64,000 bases of DNA from NCBI GenBank assembly GCA_964529005.1, contig CAZGUH010000021.1, positions 6,188 through 70,187 of the forward strand. The letters are read 5' to 3'. The position numbers and the translations under genes were made by a program. The notes beneath the pieces are model-generated. The model ran no database searches, was not told where the DNA came from, and was given only the letters and a program-made list of their open reading frames with translations. Below are positions 1-8,181 of this stretch, piece after piece (the stretch's first letter is position 1; every line of letters begins with the position of its first letter). This DNA is from CAZGUH01 sp964529005. GTDB lineage: Bacteria > Actinomycetota > Acidimicrobiia > Acidimicrobiales > Ilumatobacteraceae.

Positions 1-579
1 CTCGCCGAGTGGGCACCGGTTCTTGCCCGGGCACTCGTCGCTGCCGACGCTCACCGCCTGCCACGCCGCATCGCTCGGCGACCAGTCGAGCTCGGCCATG
101 TCGCCGGTGCGACTCTCGCCCACCCACGTCGCGATGCGGCGCAGCTCGCGGCGCGTGCGGTCGTTCATGTCGGCGAGCTCGAAAGCGCCTTGCACGGCCG
201 GGCCGCTCTCCGCGCTGGTGAACTCCCGCAACCGCTGCAGGCACACGTAGTTCGACCTTCCCTTCAGCACCGACCAGGAGAAGTCCGGCAGGTGTTCTTC
301 GAGGAACGGCAGGTCCTTCGCCGCGAGCTGGTCCTGGAGCGCCTTGGTGGCGGTGGCGACGACACATTTCGCGCCGAGGAGCACGGCCGGGACGAGGTAG
401 GCGAGCGTCTTGCCGGTTCCGGTTCCCGCTTGCACGACGAGGTGCCGCTTCGAGCGGATCGCATCGGCGACGGCCTCCGCCATGCGGACCTGTCCGGGGC
501 GGTCCTCGTGCCCGGGAAGCTCACCCGTGACGCGCGAGAGGACGCGGGCGACCTCGGCGGACGTCGATCCAGGCTTCAC
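1..579 (-). CDS. DinG-family ATP-dependent DNA helicase, N-terminal part (runs off left edge)
   Basis: The reverse strand reads without a stop from a GTG at 579 to the window edge (193 codons). It contains a Walker A motif QAGTGTGKT at about residues 39-47, preceded by a Q-motif-like RPGQVRMAEAV, then ATATKALQDQL (motif Ia) and a cysteine-bearing segment (YVCLQRL, later DECPGKNRC). These fit the iron-sulfur region of XPD/DinG superfamily 2 helicases, which unwind DNA during repair. The rest, including the DEAH box and C-terminal RecA lobe, is missing because the window starts here. The start is uncertain because no good ribosome site precedes the GTG and the frame stays open upstream. A 20-codon ORF with a good ribosome site ends on this GTG. 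Confidence 0.85.
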   Translation of the reverse strand, partial: MKPGSTSAEVARVLSRVTGELPGHEDRPGQVRMAEAVADAIRSKRHLVVQAGTGTGKTLAYLVPAVLLGAKCVVATATKALQDQLAAKDLPFLEEHLPDFSWSVLKGRSNYVCLQRLREFTSAESGPAVQGAFELADMNDRTRRELRRIATWVGESRTGDMAELDWSPSDAAWQAVSVGSDECPGKNRCPLGE

Positions 580-638
580 GTAGGTCGAGTGTGGCAGGGC
601 GAGGGCGTTCGGACGCGTCTGATGCCGAGCGCTTGCAT
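576..638 (-). CDS. Possible 20-codon leader ORF overlapping the helicase start
   Basis: ATG at 638 is preceded by GGAGGC at a normal distance. The frame encodes MQALGIRRVRTPSPCHTRPT and its TGA overlaps the GTG at 579 (GTGA), a layout typical of translational coupling. No homology can be claimed and the peptide may simply deliver ribosomes to the helicase start. Confidence 0.25.
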   Translation of the reverse strand: MQALGIRRVRTPSPCHTRPT

Positions 639-824
639 GCGCTGCCTCCGATCTACCTGGTCCCGTGCGTGTCACCGCGACGTTCACGTCATCGTCGTTG
701 CCGATGACGGGCGAGAACCGCGGTCCTGGAGCGGACGTCTCCCGAACTGCTGAGCCTCTCACGAGGGGAGGGATCTCGCTCGTCGCCGCGATCGACGCTC
801 CGGTTCCCGATCGGTGTCGCGCCG

Positions 825-1559
825 TCAGTGTGGAGGTCGATCGATGAGAGCCAGCGCGGCGTCGAGCTCGGCGGCGTCGAACTCCGGCCAGGGCCTGTCG
901 GTGAAGTAGACCGCTGCCCCCGCCGCCTGCCAGAGCATGAAGTTCGAGATGCGCATCTCGCCGGACGTGCGCACGACGACGTCGACGGGGGGCAGCTCCG
1001 CGAGATAGAGGTGACTCTCCAGCGAGCGACGGTCGACGGTCGGCGACGAGGCGGCGGCGTCGCGGGCGGCGTGGGCGAGCTCGGCGCGGCTGCCGTAGTC
1101 GAACGCGACGGTCAGCGTCATGCCGGTGTTGGCTGCGGTGTCGGCGATCGCGTTGCGGATCGCACGCTGGACGAACCTCGGCGTGCGCGCCTCGGGGCTG
1201 TCGAACGGGCGGCCGATCCACTGCACGCGCACGTTGAGATCGTTCAACTCGGCGATGCGGCCGAACAGCTTGCGGTGCAGCCCGAGGATGTGGCGGACCT
1301 CCGCCCGGGGCCGCCGCCAGTTCTCGGTGCTGAACCCGAACACGGTGAGCCATCCCACATCGCGGGCGACCGCCGCCCGCACGACCCGTGCCAGGTTCTC
1401 CTCGCCCTCCGTGTGCCCGGCGGTGCGCGGCAGGCCGCGCTTGTTCGCCCAGCGGCCGTTGCCGTCCATGATGCACGCGACGTGCGGGCCTCGACCGCCG
1501 CTGGGGGGAGGGGTTGACCCGTTGTTCGGGTGAGGTGAGAGGGGGTGATCCGAGGCCAT
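825..1559 (-). CDS. uppS: Undecaprenyl diphosphate synthase (cis-prenyltransferase catalytic subunit)
   Basis: The 244-residue protein makes the C55 lipid carrier for peptidoglycan by adding isopentenyl units to farnesyl diphosphate at the membrane. It carries IMDGNGRWANKRG (catalytic Asp32, pyrophosphate loop), GFSTENWRRP, a FDYGSR segment and RTSGEMRISNFMLWQ. ATG 1559 was chosen because a longer in-frame start at 1619 would overlap the divergent gene and lies far before the conserved core. The C-terminus stops at FDAAELDAALALIDRPPH. The usual family ending R-x-RRFGG, whose RxG motif contributes to catalysis, is absent. The divergent gene at 1609 ends with exactly that motif, so the two may form one enzyme. 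Confidence 0.93.
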   Translation of the reverse strand: MASDHPLSPHPNNGSTPPPSGGRGPHVACIMDGNGRWANKRGLPRTAGHTEGEENLARVVRAAVARDVGWLTVFGFSTENWRRPRAEVRHILGLHRKLFGRIAELNDLNVRVQWIGRPFDSPEARTPRFVQRAIRNAIADTAANTGMTLTVAFDYGSRAELAHAARDAAASSPTVDRRSLESHLYLAELPPVDVVVRTSGEMRISNFMLWQAAGAAVYFTDRPWPEFDAAELDAALALIDRPPH

Positions 1560-1608
1560 CACAGCAGTCCGCACGTTACCGACCGGCGTTGCGTGGGAGA
1601 ATCTGACC

Positions 1609-2187
1609 GTGCGCGCCACCCGGACCCTGCGACGTTCTCGCGATCCGTTCGCGATCGACGTCGCGGACGACCGCCTGCGTCACGTGCTGGTGGTCGGCGG
1701 GTCGGGGACGGAGTGGACCGGCACCGACGGGGCGCGGTGGGCGGAGCTGATGGCCGAGCTGGCCCACGAGGTCGCCGCGGCCGGGGCGGAATGGCTGACG
1801 CTGCGCCCCTACGGCGACGACGCAGCGGCCCGCGGCCCTGTGGGCTCCCATCAGCTCGACGGCTGCACGGTGGTGATCGACACCTGCGCCGACGGGCGTG
1901 ACCGCTTGGTCGCCGCGATCGAGGCGGTGCGCCGCGCGGCGGGGCCGGACGGGATCACGGAGGAGGCCATCGGAGCCGCCCTCGTCGCCCCGGCCGATTG
2001 CGAGCCCGACCTCGCGCTCGTCCTCGGTCCCTGCGATCGGCTGCCGCCCTCGCTGGTGTGGGAACTGGCGTACAGCGAGCTGGTCTTCACCGATTGCGCG
2101 TGGACCGACCTCGGCGAGAAGCACATCCACGACGCGATCGTCGAGTTCAACCGCCGCGAGCGCCGTTTCGGCGGCCTGCCGTCGTAG
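1609..2187 (+). CDS. Catalytically degenerate cis-prenyltransferase homologue (NgBR/Nus1-like accessory subunit candidate)
   Basis: This 192-residue protein follows the UppS fold pattern but has lost the active site. RHVLVVGGSGTEWTG replaces the catalytic MDGNGRW loop, and the RTSGE segment has become VLGPCDRLPPSLVWE. The segments ITEEAIGAAL, AYSELVFTDCAWTDL and the ending EFNRRERRFGGLPS match the family closely. The C-terminal RRFGG (RxG) motif is the piece missing from the adjacent UppS. In eukaryotic heteromeric enzymes the DHDDS/Rer2 subunit lacks RxG and the pseudo-enzyme NgBR/Nus1 supplies it; the pair here looks the same by inspection. The GTG start is 49 bases from the uppS start, and recO follows with no gap. 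A decaying paralogue is the alternative. Confidence 0.75.
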   Translation: MRATRTLRRSRDPFAIDVADDRLRHVLVVGGSGTEWTGTDGARWAELMAELAHEVAAAGAEWLTLRPYGDDAAARGPVGSHQLDGCTVVIDTCADGRDRLVAAIEAVRRAAGPDGITEEAIGAALVAPADCEPDLALVLGPCDRLPPSLVWELAYSELVFTDCAWTDLGEKHIHDAIVEFNRRERRFGGLPS

Positions 2188-2907
2188 ATGAGCGGGCTGT
2201 ACCGCGACGTCGGGGTCGTGCTGCGGACCTACAAGCTCGGCGAGGCTGATCGCATCGTCGTCATCCTGACCTCCGACCACGGCAAGGTGCGTGCCGTGGC
2301 CAAGGGCGTGCGCAAGACCACCTCCCGCTTCGGGGCCCGGATGGAGCCGATGAGCCACGTGCGGCTGTTGCTGTACCAGGGGCGGCAGCTCGACATCGTC
2401 AGCCAGGCGGAGTCGATCGACTCGCTCGGGGCGATCGCGGGGGATCTCGACCGCATGACCCAGGGCATCGCGATCCTCGAAGCCGCGGATCAGATGACCC
2501 AGGAGCGGGAGCCGGCGCCCGGCGTCTACCGCATGGTCGTCGGGGCGTTGCGCACGGTCGCCGATCGTTCCTCGCCGCTCACCGTCCCGGCGTTCTTCTG
2601 GAAGCTGCTGGCATCCGAAGGGGTGCGCCCCGAACTCGACCGGTGCGTCTCCTGCGGCGAGGACGCGCCGCTCGTCGCCTTCGACATGGATCATGGGGGC
2701 GCGCTCTGCCGCAGCTGCCGCTCCGGCAGCCCGCTGTCGGCAGACGCCCTGCGGATCATGCGCGACGTGCTCGGCGGCCGGCTCAACATCGCCTTGGGTG
2801 AGGCCGTCTCGCCCGCGACCCACGAGGTCGCCGGCCATGCGACCCGGGCTCTCGAACACCACATCGAGCGCCGCCTGCGCACCGTGGCCATGTTCGAGAA
2901 GCACTAG
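2188..2907 (+). CDS. recO: DNA repair protein RecO
   Basis: The 239-residue protein begins with the RecO OB-fold (MSGLYRDVGVVLRTYKLGEADRIVVILT) and ends with a helical domain. A zinc-binding pair CVSCGED...CRSCRSG sits near residues 152-176. RecO loads RecA onto SSB-coated gaps with RecR in the RecFOR pathway. Its ATG follows directly on the preceding stop, so it is cotranscribed with the UppS-like gene. recO beside uppS is a common actinobacterial arrangement, and here the neighbour in that position is the degenerate homologue. Confidence 0.95.
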   Translation: MSGLYRDVGVVLRTYKLGEADRIVVILTSDHGKVRAVAKGVRKTTSRFGARMEPMSHVRLLLYQGRQLDIVSQAESIDSLGAIAGDLDRMTQGIAILEAADQMTQEREPAPGVYRMVVGALRTVADRSSPLTVPAFFWKLLASEGVRPELDRCVSCGEDAPLVAFDMDHGGALCRSCRSGSPLSADALRIMRDVLGGRLNIALGEAVSPATHEVAGHATRALEHHIERRLRTVAMFEKH

Positions 2908-2929
2908 ACCGAACGCCGGCCGCGCGCCC

Positions 2930-2935
2930 TACCCT
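2930..2935 (+). promoter_or_regulatory. Candidate -10 box for leaderless glyS
   Basis: TACCCT matches the actinobacterial TANNNT -10 and ends 8 bases before ATG 2944. No ribosome site is present, so transcription may begin at the start codon. Confidence 0.4.
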
Positions 2936-2943
2936 TGACGCCC

Positions 2944-4254
2944 ATGCCTGCCACCGAGCTCGAGCAGATCGTCAACCTGTGCAAGCGGCGCGGGTTCGTC
3001 TACCCCTCGGCGGAGATCTACGGGGGGTTCCGCTCCAGCTACGACTACGGCCCCCTCGGCGCGCTGATGCTGCGCAACGTCAAGGACGCGTGGGTGCGCT
3101 CGATGGTGCAGCTGCGCGACGACGTCGTGTTGATCGACGCCTCGATCCTGTCCCCGCCGGCCGTGTGGGTGGCCAGCGGCCACCTCGCCAACTTCACCGA
3201 CCCGCTCGTCGACTGCACGAACTGCAAGCAACGGTTCCGTGAGGACCACCTCGACGATCCGGCCGTGTGTCCCAACTGCGGGGCCAAGGGCTCGTTCACC
3301 GAGGCGCGGGCGTTCAACCTGATGTTCAAGACCCACGCCGGCCCGGTCGAAGGCGCGGGCGCCGAGGTCTACCTGCGCCCGGAAACGGCGCAGGGCATGT
3401 TCGTCAACTTCGCCAACGTGCTCCAGACGACGCGCAAGAAGCCGCCGTTCGGCATCGCGCAGGTCGGCAAGAGCTTCCGCAACGAGATCACGCCCGGAAA
3501 CTTCATCTTCCGCACCCGCGAGTTCGAGCAGATGGAGATGGAGTTCTTCGTGCCGCCCGCCGAAGGGCCGGCGTGGTACGAGTACTGGTGCAACGAGCGC
3601 ATGCAGTGGTACGTCGATCTCGGCATCCCGGCCGACCTCCTGCGTTTGCGGGCGCACGACGACGACGAGCTGAGCCACTACTCGGCGGGCACCTCCGACG
3701 TCGAGTTCCTGTTCCCCTGGGGATGGGGCGAGCTCGAGGGCATCGCCCAGCGCACCGACTACGACCTCACCCAGCATGCCCAGCACAGCGGCGAACGCCT
3801 CGACTACTTCGACCAGAGCACCGGTGAGCGCTACGTGCCCTACGTCGTCGAGCCCGCCGCGGGGGCGACGCGCACCATGGCGGCGTTCCTCCTCGCCGCC
3901 TACGACGAAGACGTCGTCGGCGGTGAGCCCCGCACGGTCCTGCGCCTGCACCCCCGCCTCGCGCCCTACAAGGTCGCCGTTCTTCCGCTCTCCAAGAAGG
4001 ACACGCTGACGCCGACCGCCCGGCGGATCTTCGCCACGCTGGCCGACCGGTACGTGGTCGACTACGACGACACGCAGTCCATCGGCAAGCGCTACCGGCG
4101 ACAGGACGAGATCGGCACGCCGCTGTGCGTCACCGTCGACTTCGACACCCTGGAGGACGACGCCGTGACCATCCGCGAGCGCGATTCGACCCAGCAGGTG
4201 CGGGTGCCGATCGCCTCGTTGCTCGCCGAGCTCGGCGAGCGAATCGGCTTCTGA
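2944..4254 (+). CDS. glyS: Glycyl-tRNA synthetase, single-chain type
   Basis: The 436-residue class II synthetase charges tRNA-Gly. It shows the family N-terminus (LCKRRGFVYPSAEIYGG, YDYGPLG), a zinc ribbon CTNCKQRF...CPNCGAKG near residues 90-115, motif 2 FRTREFEQMEMEFF and motif 3 GATRTMAAFLLAAY, followed by the anticodon-binding domain. ATG 2944 is preferred over TTG 2935 because a TANNNT box ends just upstream. It is followed after 5 bases by trpC, an unusual pairing of a tRNA synthetase with tryptophan genes that suggests one operon. Confidence 0.96.
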   Translation: MPATELEQIVNLCKRRGFVYPSAEIYGGFRSSYDYGPLGALMLRNVKDAWVRSMVQLRDDVVLIDASILSPPAVWVASGHLANFTDPLVDCTNCKQRFREDHLDDPAVCPNCGAKGSFTEARAFNLMFKTHAGPVEGAGAEVYLRPETAQGMFVNFANVLQTTRKKPPFGIAQVGKSFRNEITPGNFIFRTREFEQMEMEFFVPPAEGPAWYEYWCNERMQWYVDLGIPADLLRLRAHDDDELSHYSAGTSDVEFLFPWGWGELEGIAQRTDYDLTQHAQHSGERLDYFDQSTGERYVPYVVEPAAGATRTMAAFLLAAYDEDVVGGEPRTVLRLHPRLAPYKVAVLPLSKKDTLTPTARRIFATLADRYVVDYDDTQSIGKRYRRQDEIGTPLCVTVDFDTLEDDAVTIRERDSTQQVRVPIASLLAELGERIGF

Positions 4255-4259
4255 TCGGC

Positions 4260-5045
4260 ATGGCGACCTACCTCGACGCCATCGTCGCCCGCCATCGGGA
4301 GGATGCCGCCACGGATCATCGTCGGCTCGAGGCGCTCGTCGAGCAGGCGAGGGCGATGCCTCCGGCGCGCGGGTTCACCGCCGCGCTGCACGGCGCATCG
4401 GCCGCCGGGTCGTTGGCCGTGATCAGCGAGATCAAGCGCCGTTCGCCGTCGAAGGGTCCGTTGGCCCCGGAGCTCGACCCTGCCGACCTCGCCGGCCGGT
4501 ACGCGGCCGGGGGCGCCAGCTGCCTGTCGGTGCTGACCGACGTCGAGCACTTCGGTGGCAGCGTCGCCGATCTCGCAGCAGCGCGCGCGGTGGTCGACCT
4601 GCCGGTGCTGCGCAAGGACTTCACCGTCGCCGCGCACGACGTCTGCGACGCCCGCCTGATGGGCGCCGATTGCGTGCTGCTCATCGCCGCCGTGCTCGAC
4701 GACGCCGAGCTCGCCGAGTTCCACGCCCTCGCCGACGACGTCGGCCTCGATGCGCTGGTCGAGGTGCACGACGAGGCAGAGCTCGAGCGAGCGTTGCGCG
4801 TCGGAGCCCGCCTCGTCGGTGTCAACCAGCGCGACCTGGTGACGTTCCAGGTCGATCACGAGCGTGCTGTCCGCATGGCGGCGCAGATGCCCGACGGCAT
4901 CGTGTCGGTGGCCGAGAGCGGGGTACGCGGCCCCGACGACGCCGCGGCGCTGCGCGCCGCCGGCTACGACGCGGTGCTCGTCGGGGAGTCGCTGGTCACG
5001 TCGGGCGATCCTGCGGCATCGGTGCGCGCGCTCATCGGGACGTAA
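4260..5045 (+). CDS. trpC: Indole-3-glycerol phosphate synthase
   Basis: The 261-residue TIM-barrel enzyme closes the indole ring of CdRP in tryptophan synthesis. Typical segments are MATYLDAIVARHREDAA, VISEIKRRSPSKGPL, YAAGGASCLSVLTD, LPVLRKDF, GVNQRDL and SVAESGVRGPDD, which include the catalytic Lys and Glu positions. ATG 4260 was chosen over longer in-frame starts, which lie inside glyS. It leads a trpC-F-B-A order. trpE, trpG and trpD are not in this window. Confidence 0.96.
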   Translation: MATYLDAIVARHREDAATDHRRLEALVEQARAMPPARGFTAALHGASAAGSLAVISEIKRRSPSKGPLAPELDPADLAGRYAAGGASCLSVLTDVEHFGGSVADLAAARAVVDLPVLRKDFTVAAHDVCDARLMGADCVLLIAAVLDDAELAEFHALADDVGLDALVEVHDEAELERALRVGARLVGVNQRDLVTFQVDHERAVRMAAQMPDGIVSVAESGVRGPDDAAALRAAGYDAVLVGESLVTSGDPAASVRALIGT

Positions 5046-5074
5046 CGGACCGCGCCCGCCGACCGTCGCCCCTG

Positions 5075-5080
5075 TACGGT
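5075..5080 (+). promoter_or_regulatory. Possible internal -10 box before trpF
   Basis: TACGGT fits TANNNT and ends 10 bases before ATG 5091, inside the 45-base trpC-trpF spacer. It may give a short-leader internal transcript. Support is weak. Confidence 0.25.
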
Positions 5081-5090
5081 TTCGGCCCGG

Positions 5091-5747
5091 ATGTTCGTGA
5101 AGATCTGTGGCATCACCAACGAAGACGACGCTCTCCTCGCGGTGGCGATGGGAGCTGATGCCGTCGGGTTCGTCTTCGCGCCGTCGCCGCGCCAGATCGC
5201 CCCGCAGCTGGCATACGACATCACCCGGCGCCTGCCGCCCGAGATCCTCACGGTCGGGGTCTTCCGCGACGAGCATCCCTCCCGCGTGATCGAGCTCGTC
5301 CACCGATCGGGGGTGAAGGCCGCCCAGCTGCACGGCCACGAGACACCGGCGCAGGTCGCCGAGGTGGCGGACCAGGTGCGTTGGGTGATCAAGGCGTTCA
5401 GCGCCGCCTCCGACGCCCTGCGCAGGGCCAAGGACTACGCCACCGACATGATCCTGGTCGACAGCGCCACGCCCGGCTCGGGGGTCGTGTTCGACTGGTC
5501 GATCGTCGACGACGCCCCCGAAGGCCTGCGCATCATCCTGGCCGGCGGCCTGACGCCGGAGAACATCGCGTCGGCGGTCGAGCGCGTACGGCCATGGGGC
5601 GTCGACGTGTCCAGCGGGGTCGAGCGTGAGCCGGGACGCAAGGACCCACTGAAGGTGAAGGCGTTCATCGAACGCGCCCGGTCGGCCGCGCCAGAGGGAT
5701 ACCGGGGTCCCGACGAGCTGCCCTACGACTGGGCCGACGACGAGTGA
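5091..5747 (+). CDS. trpF: Phosphoribosylanthranilate isomerase
   Basis: The 218-residue enzyme converts phosphoribosylanthranilate to CdRP. The start MFVKICGITNEDDA contains the catalytic Cys7 of the VKICG motif, and the catalytic Asp lies in MILVDSATPGSG. FAPSPRQI and LAGGLTPENI are family phosphate-loop segments. It overlaps trpB by one base. A 25-residue tail after DVSSGVE is slightly longer than average. Confidence 0.96.
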   Translation: MFVKICGITNEDDALLAVAMGADAVGFVFAPSPRQIAPQLAYDITRRLPPEILTVGVFRDEHPSRVIELVHRSGVKAAQLHGHETPAQVAEVADQVRWVIKAFSAASDALRRAKDYATDMILVDSATPGSGVVFDWSIVDDAPEGLRIILAGGLTPENIASAVERVRPWGVDVSSGVEREPGRKDPLKVKAFIERARSAAPEGYRGPDELPYDWADDE

Positions 5748-6949
5748 TGTCCCCGTCAGATCGAGAGGTGTCGACGACCGATGAGGAACGCATGTCGCTG
5801 ATGGCGGAGCCGTCTCCGTCGGGCCGCTTCGGCGAGTTCGGTGGACGGTTCGTGCCCGAGACGCTGGTTCCGGCGTGCCAGCAGTTGGAGGACGCGTTCC
5901 GCGACGCGTGGGCGGATCCGGCGTTTCGTGGGGAGCTCGACGGGTTATTGCGCGACTATGCCGGCCGGCCGTCGATCGTCACGGTGTGCCACAACCTCGG
6001 CGCGCAGCTCGGGCTCACCCTCGTGTTGAAGCGGGAGGACCTCAACCACACCGGCTCGCACAAGATCAACAACGTGCTCGGGCAGGCCCTGCTGGCCAAG
6101 CGCATGGGCAAGAAGCGCCTGGTCGCCGAGACCGGCGCCGGCCAGCACGGCGTGGCCTCGGCGACCGCCGCCGCGCTGCTGGGGCTCGAGTGCAAGGTGT
6201 ACATGGGCGCCGTCGACGTCGAGCGGCAGGCGCTCAACGTCTTCCGCATGCGCTTGCTCGGCTCGGAGGTCGAGGCGGTGCACAGCGGCAGCCGCACGCT
6301 GAAGGACGCGGTCAACGAGGCGATGCGCGACTGGGTGGCGACGGTCGAGGAGAGCCATTACTGCCTCGGCAGCGTGATGGGCCCCCACCCGTATCCGTGG
6401 ATGGTGCGCGAGTTCCACCGCGTGATCGGCGACGAGGCGCGCGAGCAGTGCCGGGCGATGTTCGGCGACGACCCTGATGTCGTCGTCGCCTGCGTCGGCG
6501 GCGGCTCCAACGCCATCGGCATCTTCTCCGGTTTCGTCGACACCCGCGCTCGGTTGGTGGGCGTCGAACCGGCGGGCGGCGCTGCCGTGGGTCGGGGGGT
6601 TCCCGGCGTCGTCCACGGCATGCGCAGCTATCTGATGCAGGACGAGCACGGCCAGGTGCTCGAAGCCGAGTCGATCTCGGCGGGCCTCGACTATCCCGGC
6701 GTCGGGCCCGAGCACTCCTACCTGGGCTCGATCGGACGTGCCGAATATCCGTCGGTCACCGATCAGGAGGTCATCGACACGTTCGCGCTGCTGGCGCGCG
6801 CCGAGGGCATCATCGCCGCGCTCGAATCGGTGCACGCGCTGGCATGGGTCGTGCGCGAGGCGCCCTCGTTGCGCGGCGCGACCGTCCTCGTCAACCTGTC
6901 GGGGCGCGGTGACAAGGACGTCGCGCAGATGATGGAGATCCTCGGGTGA
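5747..6949 (+). CDS. trpB: Tryptophan synthase beta subunit
   Basis: The 400-residue PLP enzyme joins indole and serine. The PLP lysine lies in NHTGSHKINNVLGQ. The phosphate loop is GGGSNAIG. GRFGEFGGRFVPETL marks the conserved N-terminus and ETGAGQHGVASA the Gln/His loop. ATG 5747 overlaps the trpF stop by one base (GTG 5744 and ATG 5792 are in-frame alternatives). The leader before the core is longer than in enteric TrpB. Its stop overlaps trpA, as expected for subunits made in equal amounts. Confidence 0.97.
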   Translation: MSPSDREVSTTDEERMSLMAEPSPSGRFGEFGGRFVPETLVPACQQLEDAFRDAWADPAFRGELDGLLRDYAGRPSIVTVCHNLGAQLGLTLVLKREDLNHTGSHKINNVLGQALLAKRMGKKRLVAETGAGQHGVASATAAALLGLECKVYMGAVDVERQALNVFRMRLLGSEVEAVHSGSRTLKDAVNEAMRDWVATVEESHYCLGSVMGPHPYPWMVREFHRVIGDEAREQCRAMFGDDPDVVVACVGGGSNAIGIFSGFVDTRARLVGVEPAGGAAVGRGVPGVVHGMRSYLMQDEHGQVLEAESISAGLDYPGVGPEHSYLGSIGRAEYPSVTDQEVIDTFALLARAEGIIAALESVHALAWVVREAPSLRGATVLVNLSGRGDKDVAQMMEILG

Positions 6950-7749
6950 GCAGCAGCCACCGGCCTGAATCCCTGGAGGCCGCGTTGCGCGCACGCCGCA
7001 GCGCGGGTCGCAAACTGCTCGTGCCGTACATCACCGGCGGACTCGGCGGATGGCGTGAGGCCGTTCACGCCGCGGCCGACGCGGGCGCCGATGCGATCGA
7101 GATCGGCATCCCGTTCAGCGACCCCGTGATGGACGGTCCGGTGATCCAGCAGGCGTCGCAGCGAGCGCTCGACGCAGGCGCGACCCCGGCGGCGATCCTC
7201 GACGAGGTGCGCCGGCTCGACGTGGGCATCCCGCTCGCGGTGATGACGTATTACAACACGGTCCACCACGCCGGCCACGAGCGCTTCGCTCAGAGCCTTG
7301 CCAGCGCCGGCGTGGCGGCGGCGATCGTCCCCGATCTGCCGTTGGACGAGAGCGGTCCGTGGTGCGAGGCCGCCGACGCGGCCGGGGTCGAGACGGTGAT
7401 GTTCGCCGCGCCGACGACGCCGGACGCGCGGCTGCCGGCGATCTGCGCGCGGGCGCGAGGTTTCGTCTACGCGGTGGGATTGCTCGGCGTCACCGGTGAG
7501 CGCGACCGGTTGGCCGCGACCGCGACGGCGCTCGCTGGACGCCTGACCCAGATCACCGACGTTCCCGTGCTGGTGGGGGTCGGGGTGTCGAACGCCGAGC
7601 AGGCGCAAGAAGCTGTCAAGGTGGCGGACGGCGTGATCCAGGGCGCGTCGGTCGTGCGGCGGCTGATGGAAAGCGGTCCGGACGCTGTGGGCGCGTACGT
7701 CGCCGAGGTGCGTGCGGCCATCGATCGGCCGCTCGTCCCCCAGTCGTGA
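6946..7749 (+). CDS. trpA: Tryptophan synthase alpha subunit
   Basis: The 267-residue barrel releases indole from indole-3-glycerol phosphate and passes it to TrpB. Visible motifs are IEIGIPFSDPVMDGP (catalytic Asp), VPDLPLDE, GLLGVTGERD and GVGVSNAEQ. GTG 6946 overlaps the trpB stop (GTGA). A strong hairpin follows at 7781. Confidence 0.96.
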   Translation: MSSSHRPESLEAALRARRSAGRKLLVPYITGGLGGWREAVHAAADAGADAIEIGIPFSDPVMDGPVIQQASQRALDAGATPAAILDEVRRLDVGIPLAVMTYYNTVHHAGHERFAQSLASAGVAAAIVPDLPLDESGPWCEAADAAGVETVMFAAPTTPDARLPAICARARGFVYAVGLLGVTGERDRLAATATALAGRLTQITDVPVLVGVGVSNAEQAQEAVKVADGVIQGASVVRRLMESGPDAVGAYVAEVRAAIDRPLVPQS

Positions 7750-7780
7750 CGCCAGCGCGGCGGCGGAATCGGCGAATGCA

Positions 7781-7809
7781 CTGAGCCCCACGGGGTGCGT
7801 GGGGCTCAG
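7781..7809 (+). terminator. Hairpin after trpA
   Basis: CTGAGCCCCA (7781-7790) pairs perfectly with TGGGGCTCAG (7800-7809) around a 9-base loop. There is no T-run, as is common in GC-rich Actinobacteria. It lies 31 bases after the trpA stop and could act on both strands. Confidence 0.65.
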
Positions 7810-8169
7810 CGACGACACGCCGCGGAGGGTCGCGGCGACGAGTTGGGATGAGGGCGCGGGCCTCAGGGGCCCACGCGTTCAGCAGGGGCGAACGATGGGA
7901 CGCATCCGTCTGACTCCTTGTGTCGACGCCGCCGTGCGGCTGTGGGCTTGGTGCGAGGACCTGCCCCTCCCTGAAACATCCGCCGTTTCGGAAGGCTCAC
8001 GTCGAGGCATGTCGACCACGCGGGGGAGACGGTACCACGGGGCGTGGCATGAGTTGACGAAATCCAGAAAGTCTTGAGAGGCCGGCCGCGGAGCGTCGGA
8101 GGCCGCGTCATCGATCTTCACGCTGCGTGCTCAGCCGCCGCTGTTCCCGTCCGTGCAACGCCCCCGGCC
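7810..8169. other. Intergenic stretch without a supported gene
   Basis: No ORF here has convincing composition. On the minus strand AAGGAG lies before an 8-codon ORF (MRPIVRPC, ending near 7879), followed by a hairpin GGGCC...GGCCC near 7865. This could be a small transcript, but nothing identifies it. Confidence 0.3.
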
Positions 8170-8175
8170 TACTGT
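8170..8175 (+). promoter_or_regulatory. Candidate -10 box for leaderless prxQ
   Basis: TACTGT (TANNNT) ends 6 bases before ATG 8182, and no ribosome site is visible. Confidence 0.4.
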
Positions 8176-8181
8176 GCAGGC

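Noticed and set aside
1560..1619. Longer uppS starting at 1619
   Set aside because: It would overlap the start of the divergent gene and adds 20 unconserved residues.
7863..8121. An 80-82 residue protein on the minus strand between trpA and prxQ
   Set aside because: Weak start, unconvincing composition and no homology pattern; kept only as a possible small transcript.
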